Counted from the stretch's first letter, positions 1 to 11,047 are shown. The stretch: DNA of 64,000 nucleotides from Siphonodentalium dalli (GCA_032622095.1 CP136067.1:49945899-50009898), one strand, 5' to 3'. Notes: generated by a model not told the origin, from the sequence alone. A program made the numbers and translations.

Positions 1-164
1 CGGAATGTCTATAAGAGTAAAGAGATAAGTGTTCGTATTAAGAAGTTATAATACTCATTTCATAAACGAAATGCTCCGTCATATTATGTACATGTAGTTA
101 TAGCTAGGTATGGCGTACGTTCTTCTTGTGAATGGTCATGCGATGCATCAACCCTTCTATGACT
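1..164. other. AT-rich sequence, nothing recognised
   Basis: No coding-like frame, RNA gene or repeat shared with the rest of the window was seen here. Confidence 0.5.
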
Positions 165-337
165 TGAGCTTCCTGAAATTTTGGTGTAAACATTATTTAT
201 TTTTGTATCCCCGATTTATACAAGAATTTACAAGATGATGTTCATATATATGTGTAGGTATGGTAAGTCTGACAGAGACGAGGGTTTGACATCATGCAAG
301 CGCCAGGCGCTTATATGGAGACATCTCCTGACAAATT

Positions 338-408
338 GCCAATGCATTCTCCTATATATGCGAGTCTTCCACACGGAGCCCCATCTATATAGGAGAATGC
401 ACATTGGC
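338..408. repeat. GCCAATGCATTCTC hairpin, diverged copy
   Basis: Inverted repeat with arms GCCAATGCATTCTCC and its near complement ending CATTGGC, enclosing a diverged centre. It is the oldest-looking of about ten copies of a ~69-bp palindrome in the window, all associated with TTAA elements. Confidence 0.7.
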
Positions 409-469
409 CTAACAATGTTTACATTGACTTTGTAAGCCAGTGCATTCTCTTACATATCCGAGGCTAGAT

Positions 470-892
470 AATAGATATATAATAGAACTAGCTGATGTGC
501 CCGACTTCGTCCGGGGTATTTAGGGATTTCTTTGCGATCGCCTCCGACTGGACATACAGCGTCTGGACAAACTATTGTTTGATCCAGAAACATGCCAATA
601 TGAGCGAGGTCAAGGTCAAGTTCAAAGACACGGTCGCATGTGAAATTGGACCCGCCCATATTGTTCCCGGCATACATACCAAATTTTAGTCGGATCGGTC
701 GAGGTCAAGAAACATGCCTATTTGAGCGAGGGCAAGGTCAAGGACACGGTCGCACGTGAAATTGGACCCGCCCATATTGTTCCCGGGATCAAAGTAGGCC
801 TACATACCAAATTCGAGTCGGATCGGTCGAGCAGTTTTCGAGCCTATAACACACATACACACAGACAGAGGTTCCTAAATAGATATATAATA
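470..892. repeat. Dispersed repeat with CCCGACTTCGTCCGGG motif (family F)
   Basis: Starts near a CCCGACTTCGTCCGGG stem and contains two tandem subrepeats (about 590-690 and 710-800) with 'gagcgaggtcaaggtcaag' and 'gacccgcccatattgtt' motifs. It ends with 'cagttttcgagcctataac' and a CACA/CAGACAG tract. The 15-bp word AATAGATATATAATA lies at both edges (470-484 and 878-892), either as target duplication or AT-rich terminus. Relatives lie at 23380-23996, 61086-62600 and 63480-63735. It sits inside the P1 relic. Class unknown. Confidence 0.6.
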
Positions 893-1040
893 TCAATCAC
901 TAGCACATGATCTTTAATGCTGCAGCTCCCGACATGAAAGGGTTAACATAAGCATGTCGAACATAACCTAAATTCAACAATAATAACGACTTTAAAGTCC
1001 AAATAGAGTTTGAGTCCTCGATTATTTACATTCAGAATCA

Positions 1041-1063
1041 GTGTTGTTGTTGTTGTTGTTGTT
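1041..1063. repeat. (GTT)n microsatellite
   Basis: About seven GTT units in a row. Confidence 0.9.
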
Positions 1064-1219
1064 AGCATGACATAAAATAAATATTATTTTCCACCAGGAT
1101 ACAGAACTACTGTGGCCCAGGAGTGTTCACCAAATGATTTCAAGATATTCTCGGATTCACCCCAAGATTTCCCCCTCTATTTACTCAAAATGCACCAAAA
1201 TTCAAAACTAGGCGATAGT

Positions 1220-1934
1220 ATTAAATATTCAAGAACATATATATTTTTTATTAAATTTTAATAATGGCTGCGCTGGTGTTTACAGAACGACGTGAATAGC
1301 TATCTTGATTATGGTCGATTAGCAACGCTGAAGGGGTCACTCTCACCAAAAAAGGTGCTGAATGGTACACAGGGTTTCAAAATGTGCTGAATGGTACACT
1401 GGGATTGCTTTAACTATGTTTCTGAAAGTCTGGCACCCATCAGCAGTTTGTTTTCAGTTCATTTTAACTGTGTTTCTGAAAGTCTGGCGCCCATCAGCAG
1501 TTTGTTTTCAGTTCATTTTAATGTTCACTGGAACGTAAACAATTATTCTTTAACATAAATCATGGCAGATACAAAAACTAAACGTCATTTAGAACGAGAT
1601 TTCAAAACCTGTGTACCCTTCAGCACATTTCAAAACCTGTGTACCCTTTAGCAATTTTTTTGGTGAGAGTGACCCCTTCAGCATTAGCAACGACTAATAC
1701 AATCGTTAGTAAGATATTTCGCAATATAAATGCTTTTGAATGTTCGTTACACATGATGACTTTTCCTGGATATGTTCAGATTATCGGAACACCGCGAAAA
1801 TGACAACTTTAGAAAAATTAACGGTACTTTCTCTTAACAGCATCAGTTTTCCCTAACAACACCATAGTAATTCAGCAAGACCCAGTAGCATCATTAACAT
1901 TAGAAGACCACTTGACCAGCGGTGATTCAGCGAG
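1220..1934 (+). mobile_element. MITE-like element, family W, copy a (interrupted)
   Basis: Shares 'aatggctgcgctggtgttt', 'aatgacaactttag' and the terminal 'aacagcatcagttttccc ... accacttgaccagc' block with copies at 31591-32866 and (reverse) 35911-36436. The left terminal repeat is missing. A 356-bp insert at 1327-1682 interrupts it. Confidence 0.6.
1327..1682. mobile_element. MULE-like MITE with 9-bp target duplication
   Basis: Termini are exact complements over GCTGAAGGGGTCACTCTCACC, with similarity continuing for about 60 bp. ATTAGCAAC lies directly outside both ends (1318-1326 and 1683-1691). Sister copies of the host repeat at 32610 and 36170 run through without the insert. Inside, a ~50-bp segment with 'gaaagtctggc' is duplicated (about 1419 and 1470). 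A 9-bp duplication with long TIRs fits Mutator-type transposition, an inference because no transposase is encoded. Confidence 0.75.
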
Positions 1935-2287
1935 GCTCTCATCATATCTGACCTGCAACAGCACCTTTAATTTGGCTGTAAAGTCTGCGATATATAACAG
2001 TACCAGAGATATCATATAGGCAGTACATTAGTCGTTTGCGATGCACTCGGCTGATTAACTCCACTATATAGGTGGTATTCCACATATGCTAGAAACATTT
2101 TGGATATTCGTCTTGGTGGGTAAATAGTGGATTCGAAACAATAGCTCTGAATATGTCAGCGACGATACACCGTGGAGTGGCAAATTGAGTATGAAAATTA
2201 TGCATTCGCTCTGTGTTATAGAACGCCGGATAACAACAAGTGACCCCGCTGCTAACTTACAGGTCATTAGGCAATTCATTACCACAA

Positions 2288-2400
2288 ATTAACCCTACTA
2301 TGCAATTGTTAGCTCATCGTTATAAGATATTTACAAGAATATTAATGTCGTGGTTTGCAATCAGCACGTTGTGGATCGCGCTCGATTGGTTGCGCTGTTG
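2288..2400 (+). repeat. Direct repeat partner of 3407-3515
   Basis: The segment from 'ttaaccctac' through 'cgattggttgcgc' recurs in diverged form at 3407-3515 ('ttaaccctatac ... cgattggttgtgcgg'). Both include a 'ttcacaag/tttacaag' and 'tcgattggttg' core. Class unknown. Confidence 0.45.
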
Positions 2401-2472
2401 CGCAGACCAATGTTAAAGGGACACAGGCCACTCGCGGTGGGTAAATGTACAAACGTTATAAAAGCCTGTTAA

Positions 2473-2679
2473 CGCTTTCAGTGCCAAGTCCGATTTTTGT
2501 ATCAACCCATATTTCCTTGATCATTTTTCAAATTTATTAATTATAATAATATGATACAATGGTGGAAAGAGCTCTAAGAGCTCTTTTCAGCAATGTATCA
2601 CATTATTATAATCAATAAATTTGAAAAATGATCAAGGAAATATGGGTTGATACAAAATTCGGACTTGGCACTGAAATGG
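2473..2679. mobile_element. Foldback MITE flanked by TTAA
   Basis: Almost the whole 207-bp element is one inverted repeat. Arms of about 100 bp start TTTCAGTGCCAAGTCCG and meet at a GAGCTCT centre near 2573. TTAA lies at 2469-2472 and 2680-2683. Transcribed RNA would form a long perfect-looking hairpin. The 70-residue frame at 2647-2856 crosses its edge and is not considered a gene. Confidence 0.75.
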
Positions 2680-2683
2680 TTAA

Positions 2684-4151
2684 AACATCACCACCAAGAA
2701 GAACATGGAGTAATACATAAACTTTGTTCTTTTTCCATTATTGATAATTCTCCAATAATGAACTTTTGCGTGTTGAAACTATTGTTATGTAAACAACATT
2801 TTTACAGTGATTTGTCAACAAATATAACTAAACATGTAGTATGTTCAAATATTTAGTCTGAATAAGATGTTCTTAATAGTTTCAACGTTTTGGTCATTTC
2901 CAAAGTTTAAGGTCAAGTTTTGATTAAACGTTGTACTAATTGGACTTCAGTCGGTAATTCAATTGTAACAGTAATTTTTACATAACACTGGTTTTAACAT
3001 GCGAAATTTCATTATTTGAGAGTTATTGATAATAAAAATAAGAACAAAGTCAATCTATTTGGTCATGTGCTTGTTTATTAGTTGTTGTACAGACTTTTAA
3101 GTTATTTTGCATGAACCCGCTTCGAAGTCCCGTTAAGTACTTATATGTGTATTATAATTCATTTCTGTGAACTTATAGTTTACATGGATTTTTATAGACA
3201 GTGTTGGTGGCAAACTTGAGGAAGAAAAAAGGGGTTTTTGTCATTGTTTGTGTCAATCGCTCGTACATTATTATCTATATCCGCTCGCCAAAAATTTGGT
3301 CGGATCGGCCAGCACCCCGCATCTCCATGGGTATTTACAAAACTTCAAACAACGATTCACCTGCCAATAACTTACTATTATACAGGCCATTGTGTCGTTA
3401 ATTTCCAGAAATTAACCCTATACTTATCGTTAGCGAAGATATTCACAAGCAAATTATTTTTGTTGTTTACAGTCAAGACGTGGTGTGTCTCGTTCGATTG
3501 GTTGTGCGGCGTTGACTTACTTTTGTTATGGTCCGATGGCGAGATTTACAGCTGTGGGTGATGTTAAGTTGGAATTGGAGAGCTGTAAAGTTTTAAAATT
3601 CTAACAAAAAGCGTAGTTGCATATGAAATGATACCGGAGTCGGTGGTTCGATGGGGGGGGGGGGGGGGGGGAGTTAGGAATTCAAAGTCAGACCCCGCTA
3701 TATAGTCATGGTCATACACGTAAGGTCAGTGCAAACTCTATGATCTGCACACTTTTGGGAATGACTCACATCTAGTAATCGATTGTCTTTGTCCGCTAAA
3801 TACATAACACTTTGACATTTGGATTTCATTGTTATGATCCCGATCGATTTATTTCGTGATATTATAGTAGTGAACTCAGTAGATAATTATCTGGCGGATG
3901 CGCCTTGAACATATTTAATTAGCTTGGTGTTTTACTTTTGAATTTTATATTGCTTTTTGAAAAGTAGGTCAGGAGCTGTAAACACAAATCTCAAAAGTAC
4001 ATTTATTGCGATGATGGATAATATATATACATTTCCCATCCGCCAGTTAACCGATATGCCTGTTAGTGAGACATCACGTGGTTAACTGTTTCATATACAA
4101 CCTTGCTCCGGCGATTTACATGAAAAGAGGCACTGTCACTGGACCTCCATC
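2684..4151. other. No gene recognised; AT-rich with one repeat pair
   Basis: Holds the partner of the 2288 repeat at 3407-3515 and a poly-G run at 3653. Frames of 66-107 codons at 3201-3561 overlap that repeat and show no family resemblance. Confidence 0.5.
3653..3671 (+). repeat. 19-nt poly-G tract
   Basis: Uninterrupted run of 19 G on the plus strand, in otherwise AT-rich sequence, able in principle to form a G-quadruplex. Confidence 0.9.
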
Positions 4152-4155
4152 TTAA

Positions 4156-5380
4156 AGGCACGGATTGCAATCGCGGTGGGTATTGCGGTTAACATACATG
4201 TAGTTACATCCGTTAAAACCGCCATAAACAGAAATAATATTATATTATAGTTAAGTTTATTGTTCACCTCCATCAAATTTGGAGAGCATATATACAAAAG
4301 ACGAATGTACATATATAAGTATAAGTATGCATGACAATATGTGAACACAAAACAACTTGTGTGCACATAACATTATTGAATTAGACATTATAAGACACGT
4401 ATAATTATATAGTAAGTTCTATGTCATATTGGCGTGCGATGGCACTTGTATTGCACTGACGATGCCATGTCACACACATATGGTTATGTTATGAAATTTA
4501 ATAATTTCAGTGTCCAATATCGTAAATGTTTAGCAAATGTATCTATATCACATGCGTCCGGTCTGGATATATGTACCACAGTCGTTACAGTATGACTGTT
4601 ACATATATACGAAATAGATAAATATCTCCTGCGTGTGGTCTATATACAATTCGCAGTGTTTATATTTGTTACATGAAATTAGACTTGTGTCGCCTTATTG
4701 TGCGATCATGGACAATGTATCATTTACTATACACATGTAATATCACATGGAAATGGCCCATCCATTAATTAATAATTTCGTGTCCGATTTTAAATATATA
4801 TCACATACGTGTGGTCTAGATATATGTACACAATCAGTATATTATAACTGTTACAGGATATACGGAATATATTAATATCTCCTGCGTGTGGTCTATATAT
4901 ACTATACAACTCACGGTGTTATGAATTTAGACTTGTGTTAATGTGCGATCAAGGACAAATGTATCAATTATTATACACAGCTAATGTAATAAACACATGT
5001 AATGTCACATGGAAATGGCCCACACAATAAACTGTTAAACCACTACATGTAGTTACATCCATTAAAACCGCCATAAATAGAAAGAATATTATATTATAGA
5101 CAAACTTGTTCTTATACCAATCATCACTATCGCATAAATAGTATGTTATTGTCAAGTTCGTACGCTTTATTGTGTTAACAAAAGCCAAAAACGTTACAGA
5201 ACCTGGCTTTTGTTTACATAACAAAGAGTATGACCTTGACATTAACATACTATTTACGCGATATCTGTGGTTGGTATAAAAACAATATATATTTATGTTT
5301 TAAAATTATTTCTGTTTATGACAGTTTTAACGTGTGTGACTATTTTAGTAGCATACTAACCACGAAGGCCATCCGTGCCT
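4156..5380. mobile_element. TTAA-flanked TIR element (family R), 1.2 kb
   Basis: Starts AGGCACGGAT and ends ATCCGTGCCT, exact complements, with TTAA at 4152-4155 and 5381-5384. Internally, a segment with 'atctcctgcgtgtggtcta' is tandemly duplicated (about 4530-4770 and 4795-5020), and the 'catgtagttacatcc ... gttaaaaccgccataaa' block occurs at both ends (4198 and 5045). A shorter relative lies at 46836-47321. No transposase frame, so non-autonomous. Confidence 0.7.
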
Positions 5381-5384
5381 TTAA

Positions 5385-6577
5385 TGTGAAACTATTCTAG
5401 AATATCAAATCAAAAATGTTTATTCTCATTAAACCATATACAAATACAGTATTTGAGAGAACATAATAAAGTGGAATACATATTATTAAATATATATACA
5501 TAACACCGACGTGTTATAGGTATCTCGAGGTGTATGGTGATTTTTCGTCATTCGGCTGCATCAAGTTATCCTTATTATACATTTGGAGAGACTGTCAAAG
5601 TTAAACATCAAGCCAGTCTGATCCTTGCAAATATGGGAGAAACTTTTGATATAATACAGATATGGTCAGCCATGTTTGGCATGCACAGGACAATCTCAGC
5701 ACATTTCTTCTTCAGTATAATTATATGGATCAGTCTTGACACAGAACTTTGTTATGTAGGAATGTACACGTACAATTCAGGGGAGAAGCTTATACCAAAC
5801 ATGTTGGCAACAAATGGATGTTTGAATAAACTTATTTGTCGGATTCCACAAGAATACATGGAGGGACACAACATGGAACTAATGATGTTTACTCGTGTAG
5901 TTATAGCAACAACAAAAACGGTCACACTTTAGCGAGATCCTTGACCTTTGCACTGTAACGGTACATAAACAAAACGTTTCCCACAATAAAAGAAGCCATA
6001 TGGCATGGTATATCTGATTTTTTGCATCGCAGTATGACGGGCTTTTTTTTTGTATATCAACAGGCGAATATGTTAATAACGTGAACAATTTCAAGCCACT
6101 TTTGAGACAACGAGTATTTCTGGCTGGCGGAGTATAACAATCAATCAATAGTTTATTCTCTCCGTCCATATTTTGGAACTGAATGTATACGAAATTGAAT
6201 TACATGCAATTACATAATTGGTGCAAACAAACAAAAACAATAAGAGTGCATAGCTGTATTGCGAATTTAGTGGTGAGGTGGCACTCTCATATGCGTAATA
6301 TTGTATACAGATTGTATTCAATGCCAACGTTTTCTAACTGTTCAGGGAAGCCCTTTTTCGATATTTCTCCTAGGAATTTAGCCAAACGAACCAGCTCTGT
6401 TTTGTCCCTTGTGTTTATATATTGCAACACATTTTTGCCGGGTTGGGTATTCGTGGTAGTATTTCTTAAGGTGGAACCTGCGCTGTGAGGAGAAGGCACT
6501 GCAAAATGATATTAATCCCTTACATCTCCGTATTCACAGTCATGTTGAATAACTCGACTAAAACGATTAAGCGTCGA
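5385..6577. other. No supported gene; one exon-like fragment inside
   Basis: A 132-codon open frame (5534-5932 plus) has no recognisable domain and unremarkable AT-driven composition, so I do not call it a gene. The only coding-like stretch is on the minus strand at 6287-6487. Confidence 0.45.
6287..6487 (-). CDS. Possible exon fragment, unknown product
   Basis: Minus-strand open frame whose central part reads like real protein: charged, amphipathic, with the peptide KTELVRLAKFLGEISKKG and no low complexity. A CTCCTCACAG acceptor-like site lies near its 5' side and a GTATAC donor-like site after 'GIEYN'. It lies just upstream of the LINE truncation point. I do not recognise the family. It may be a host exon or a transposon relic. 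Confidence 0.22.
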   Translation of the reverse strand, partial: HSAGSTLRNTTTNTQPGKNVLQYINTRDKTELVRLAKFLGEISKKGFPEQLENVGIEYNLYTILRI

Positions 6578-6603
6578 GGCTATAACATGATATCATCTTT
6601 GGG

Positions 6604-9312
6604 GTAGGCTATAACATGATATCATCACCAAGAAAGGGCACTGGCGGGGGCATCGGTTTGTTACACAAATCAGACTTTGCTGTCAATTGGAAAGTTATCA
6701 CACAGTATTCAACATTCGAGGCTGCTGAATTTATTATTAGAACACCTTCTCGACCAATAACATTCGTGTGTATTTACAGACCTCCACCGAGTAAAAAGAA
6801 CAAGCTAAAAACTCCGAAATTCGTCAAAGATTTCAAAGCCTTACTCACGGCATATAGTTTAACAGATGGACATTCATTCATCCTAGGTGACATTAATCTA
6901 CATTTTGAATCAATATCTGACAGCAATGTAAATTGTGTAAGAGAACTCATGGATAAATTTGGCTTCACACAGATCATAACGTCACCGACTCATCGTTCAC
7001 TGCACACACTTGACTGGGTGATTATAAAAGAAAACACCATGAAAATTAACAGTCTCCAGGTCTCTGATAAAGATGTTTCCGACCACTTCCTGATTGAATT
7101 TTCTTTCCGGAATGTGAAACCTGTTGCACTCAAACGTAAAGTCACTTCAAGTAATCTCAAAAGCATCGTGTTAAGTAAATTCTCATCGGAGATCCGTGAA
7201 GCATTCCTATCTTCCACAAACTTGAACTCCTGCAACGACTTGGCAGTTTATTACAATGACCAGCTGTCTTCTATTCTTAATAAGCATGCACCCACGATGA
7301 CACGCGAGATTACCAACAGGACATCTGCACCATGGCTAACTTCCCAAATTTTGAATAAGAAACGAGAACGCAGAAAGGTGGAGCGCATGTGGAGAAAATC
7401 TAAATTAACTGTTCACCGCGAAATTTTCAAGGAAATGAATACATGTGTAAGCGAGTTGATAAAGCATGCGAGATCTGACTTTTATAGTGAACAATTAGCA
7501 AATTACAAATCAACCAAGAAACTGTTCAACATTACCAACACTATGCTGGGCAAAGGTAAATGTTCTACTCTACCTAGTGACATTCCCATGGATACACTCC
7601 CAGAAACATTTGCCACATTTTTTCAAGACAAAGTTACCAAAATTCGTGCGAATATACAACAAGTGTCTGCAGGAGAAGCTGAGTTTGAGGAATTCACTGG
7701 AACCAAATTTGTTAAGTTTGAATGTGTTACAACAGAGACGGTCAAACGTGTTCTCATGTCAATGCCATCAAAATCGTGTTCTCTGGATCCTGTACCATCA
7801 CTCATTCTTAAACAGCATAACGACCAACTAGTAACTTTTCTTACGAGGATAGTGAATACATCCCTGGAAGACGGTATAGTTCCCACTTGCTTCAAACAAG
7901 CGGTGGTTAAACCATTGCTGAAAAAGCCAAACATGGATAGGAACAATCTCAAGAACTATAGACCTGTTTCTAACCTTCCTTTTATATCCAAGCTTCTTGA
8001 GCGCGTGGTACTCTATCAACTCAGACAACATCTGGAGGATAATGACATGAATGAACCTTTCCAATCAGCTTATCGACGACACCACAGTACGGAAACTGCA
8101 CTTGTCCGCGTCACCAACGACTTGCTTTGTGCAGCAGATGATCACAATGTCACTATAGCCTCATTTCTCGACCTCTCTGCTGCCTTTGATACTTTGGATC
8201 ACAACATCATAATTTCACGCCTTAACAAAACATTCGGAATTTCAGGGAAAGTTCTCCAATGGTTCAAGTCATATCTATCAGGCAGAATCCAGACTGTTCA
8301 CAGTGGAGAATTCTGTTCCAAACCATATGAACTATCCTTTGGTGTCCCCCAGGGATAAGTCCTTGGCCCCGTGCTTTATCTCATGTACACTAAGCCATTG
8401 GGGCAAATCATCACACAGAGAAATCTACAATACCACATGTACGCAGACGATACACTGATTTATATGCCCAGCTCACCATCAGAGTTCGCAAACAATATCT
8501 CAGAAATGCAGCAATGTATAACGGCAGTGAAGAACTGGATGGGCGCAAACCAACTGTGTTTAAATGATGACAAAACCGAGATAATGTTATTTGGAACAGA
8601 TCACAGAATTAAGAACACCCCTTTGGACTGCATTCGTATAGGTGATTCCGACATAAAGCCATCGTCGTGTGCCAGATATCTGGGCATTCACCTGGACAGT
8701 ACTCTGTCAATGGAAGTGTACATAAACAATTTATGCAGAAGTCTATTTCTGGATATAAGGAGAATTTCTCACATCAGGCCATTCATAACCACCGATGCTG
8801 CTAAAACTCTTGTTTCGTCATTTGTTCTTTCCAAGATTGACTACTGTAACCCACTTCTGGCTGGCTTACCAAAGACAGAAATTGATAAACTTCAACGTAT
8901 GATGAACATTGCTGCTCGTGTGATTCTTAAGAAGCCTAAATTTTCTGACCTGACACCAATGTTCAAAGAACTGCACTGGCTACCAATTCAAGCCCGCATT
9001 GACTATAAAATTGCTGTCTTATGTTGTAAGAAATTTGACTGTCTCTCGCCCCTCCCTGTATATATCGAATCTCTTCTTTCATGCTATGTACCTGGTAAAC
9101 CAGGCTTAAGGTCAGCTGATAAAATACTACTTGCTGTCCCCAAACGTGACCTTGTTAATTATGGTCGTCGATCTTTTGAATGCTACGGCCCAAACCTTTG
9201 GAATTCACTCCCGCTTACACTTCGGAATTTTGCTACTTTGGAATCTTTCAAAACAGAACTCAAAACGTATCTGTTTAAACTTCACTATGGCAACGACGAC
9301 GATCAAAGCTGA
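6604..9312 (+). pseudogene. LINE ORF2 (endonuclease-reverse transcriptase), truncated and with a nonsense codon
   Basis: The reading frame is continuous from about 6604 to 9312 apart from one TAA at 8356-8358. The endonuclease part shows GGGIGLL, YRPP, GDINLH (metal-binding Asp), LDWVI and SDH (catalytic Asp-His), but the N-terminal Asn/Glu motifs are lost by truncation. RT motifs in order are NYRPVSNLPF, FLDLSAAFD (first catalytic Asp), GVPQG-stop-VLGP, YADDT at 8440-8454 (catalytic Asp pair) and GIHLDSTL. The stop replaces the Ser of the conserved VPQGS motif, explained by one change TCA to TAA. The frame downstream is otherwise intact, suggesting a fairly young dead copy. The product would have nicked target DNA and copied LINE RNA in the nucleus. 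Confidence 0.9.
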
Positions 9313-9467
9313 GCACACATTTCCTGCATTGTTTTATACAATACACACAGCCTTCATCCTGATTTGTATATGAATTGTTTGATTTATTTCATTGTAGTTA
9401 TTGTTTGTGTGTACATGCGTATATGTGTTTAAATGTGCTGGAGCTCGGTCATCTGTTGTATCATTGA

Positions 9468-9518
9468 GCGCTTTGGGCCTCATGGGATAAGGCGCTTTAA
9501 AAATGCTATACATTATTA
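9468..9518 (+). promoter_or_regulatory. LINE 3' terminal stem-loop and tail
   Basis: GAGCGCTTTGGGCC ... GGATAAGGCGCTTT pairs through GCGC/GCGC and is followed by 'aaaatgctatacattatta'. This arrangement is typical of CR1/L2-group 3' ends, where the reverse transcriptase recognises the RNA tail. Confidence 0.75.
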
Positions 9519-9520
9519 TA

Positions 9521-10721
9521 TATCAGATCAGATCTTATCTAAAAACACACTCGTCGGATATTTGACGGTCAGATATCCTATTTCAAGAGCCAGTTTTAGA
9601 GATTTTATACTTTTTGTTAAGCTATGAAGAGTCAAAATATCGCCTATTATGAAGTACATGTGTGCCCAATAATAGCGGCTGTCAAAGAGCGTTCAGATAT
9701 ATACTATAATATTTATTCTGACTATTTTCAGTCACGTTAGGATGTCATTGCGTCTCTGTGACAGGAATGACGATCGTTGGAAAAAATGGATTTCCCGTGT
9801 TGTTATCCACAACAAAACAAACAATTTGGTATGGGAAAACATGCAGAAATGATACCGTCAAATATGGCAGAACATCTGTAACACATCCTAGGTTTAACTG
9901 ACAGTTAAGTTAACTTTTGATTTAATTACCCTCATCAAGCTATGACACCTCAGCGAAATATGCTACCCCATCTGGGTAATCTCAATGTTATGTACTTGTT
10001 GATCCGAGCATTTGCTTGCAAAATTGACAACTTTCGCATAATGAACTACTACTTATATGAATTACGAATAGCTAATACTAGTCGAAAAACCTATTGGCAG
10101 AATTGACAACTACGAGACTGTTTGTGAGTCTCATTCAAACTCTTGTCACTCACTGTACGGTTATCGTGATTATTTTGTTGTTTTCAGGTCATAGTCATGC
10201 AGTGGTAGGCTCGATGTTGCATGCAAATCTCGTGTGCCCATGCTTGGCTTCTCGAACCCATAATCGTAACTACGGATATGGCAAAATGACAACTGATAGA
10301 AAGAACACACATTCTGGTGACGTAGTACCCTATTCGTAATAAGTATTAGTAGTAGTGCATTGAGCGAAAGGTGTCCATTGTTGGCTAATCTTGCGTGAAA
10401 TGAAACACTTTATTTTTAATTCTCTATTATTTGATCTAACGACAACAATGCATCGGACAACCTTAAGTTTTCATGCATAAATATCGACGAATCACATCAA
10501 GCTATATAGTACACCAACATGTAATATATATTACTTTTGAAATTGACAAATTAGAGCTCACTTGAAAGTAACTCTTATATACATTGCACATGGTGAATTT
10601 TCAGATGTATTAGAACAGTGTTTACATTTCGGGGATGTTTCATCTATTATAATGTTATACCATGTGTAACGGAAGACTACTTTAACTTTCATTTCATGTA
10701 GTTGTTATGGTAGCGCAGTGC
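9521..10721. other. No gene or repeat recognised
   Basis: AT-rich sequence. The 81-codon frame at 10094-10339 has no recognisable features. Confidence 0.5.
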
Positions 10722-11047
10722 GAAAGCGCATTAGGGCCATCCGAAACACCATCGCACCCCAAAATATACACATACAAAACTGGTTATAACGAGTTGTTGG
10801 AAGTCGTTATAACGACGTATATAAATAAAAACAAGTCGTTTAGAAAAATGTACAAGTCGTTATAACGAGTTGCAAGTCGTTATAACGAGTTCTTGGAAAC
10901 TTGAAGTCGTTATAACAACTTGGAAGTCCGTACAACGAGTTGTTGGATGTCATTATAATTATAACGACTTGAAAGTCGTTAAAACGAGTTGGTGTATTTG
11001 TATATTTGGGGGTGCGGTTGTGTTTCAGATGGCACTAGTGCGCTTTC
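10722..11047. mobile_element. TIR element filled with AAGTCGTTATAACGACTT-like motifs
   Basis: Imperfect ~50-bp terminal inverted repeats: left GAAAGCGCATTAGGGCC with CACCCCAAAATATACA, right their complement ending GTGCGCTTTC. The interior has about ten degenerate copies of AAGTCGTTATAACGAGTT, itself close to palindromic. No target duplication was clear. Confidence 0.65.

Larger units (their letters stand above)
165..942 (-). mobile_element. piggyBac-like TTAA element relic (family P1)
   Basis: The right edge ends in ATGAAAGGG followed by TTAA at 943-946. Read on the minus strand this is TTAACCCTTTCATG, the same terminus as the copy beginning at 33806 and, with changes, the one at 27122. The far side (about 165-195) shares a GAAGCTCCAGTCA-like stretch with those copies. 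It contains a 71-bp hairpin and is interrupted by another dispersed repeat at about 485-880. No transposase frame remains. The piggyBac assignment rests on TTAA plus CCC ends and is inferred. Confidence 0.55.
6578..9520 (+). mobile_element. 5'-truncated non-LTR retrotransposon (CR1/L2-type LINE)
   Basis: Carries the C-terminal part of an APE-type endonuclease, a full RT core and a conserved C-terminal region, followed by a short 3' UTR that ends in a GCGC stem-loop and ATT-rich tail, as in the CR1/L2 group. The 5' end is missing: ORF1 and the N-terminal third of the endonuclease are absent. The 20-bp word GGCTATAACATGATATCATC occurs at both 6578 and 6607, a 29-bp-period duplication at the truncation boundary. 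Clade assignment is from motif style only. Confidence 0.9.

Noticed and set aside
2647-2856. 69-codon ORF
   Set aside because: Begins inside the right arm of a foldback MITE and runs into AT-rich flank.
5534-5932. 132-codon plus-strand ORF as a gene
   Set aside because: No domain, no splice or promoter context, and composition as expected from AT-rich DNA.
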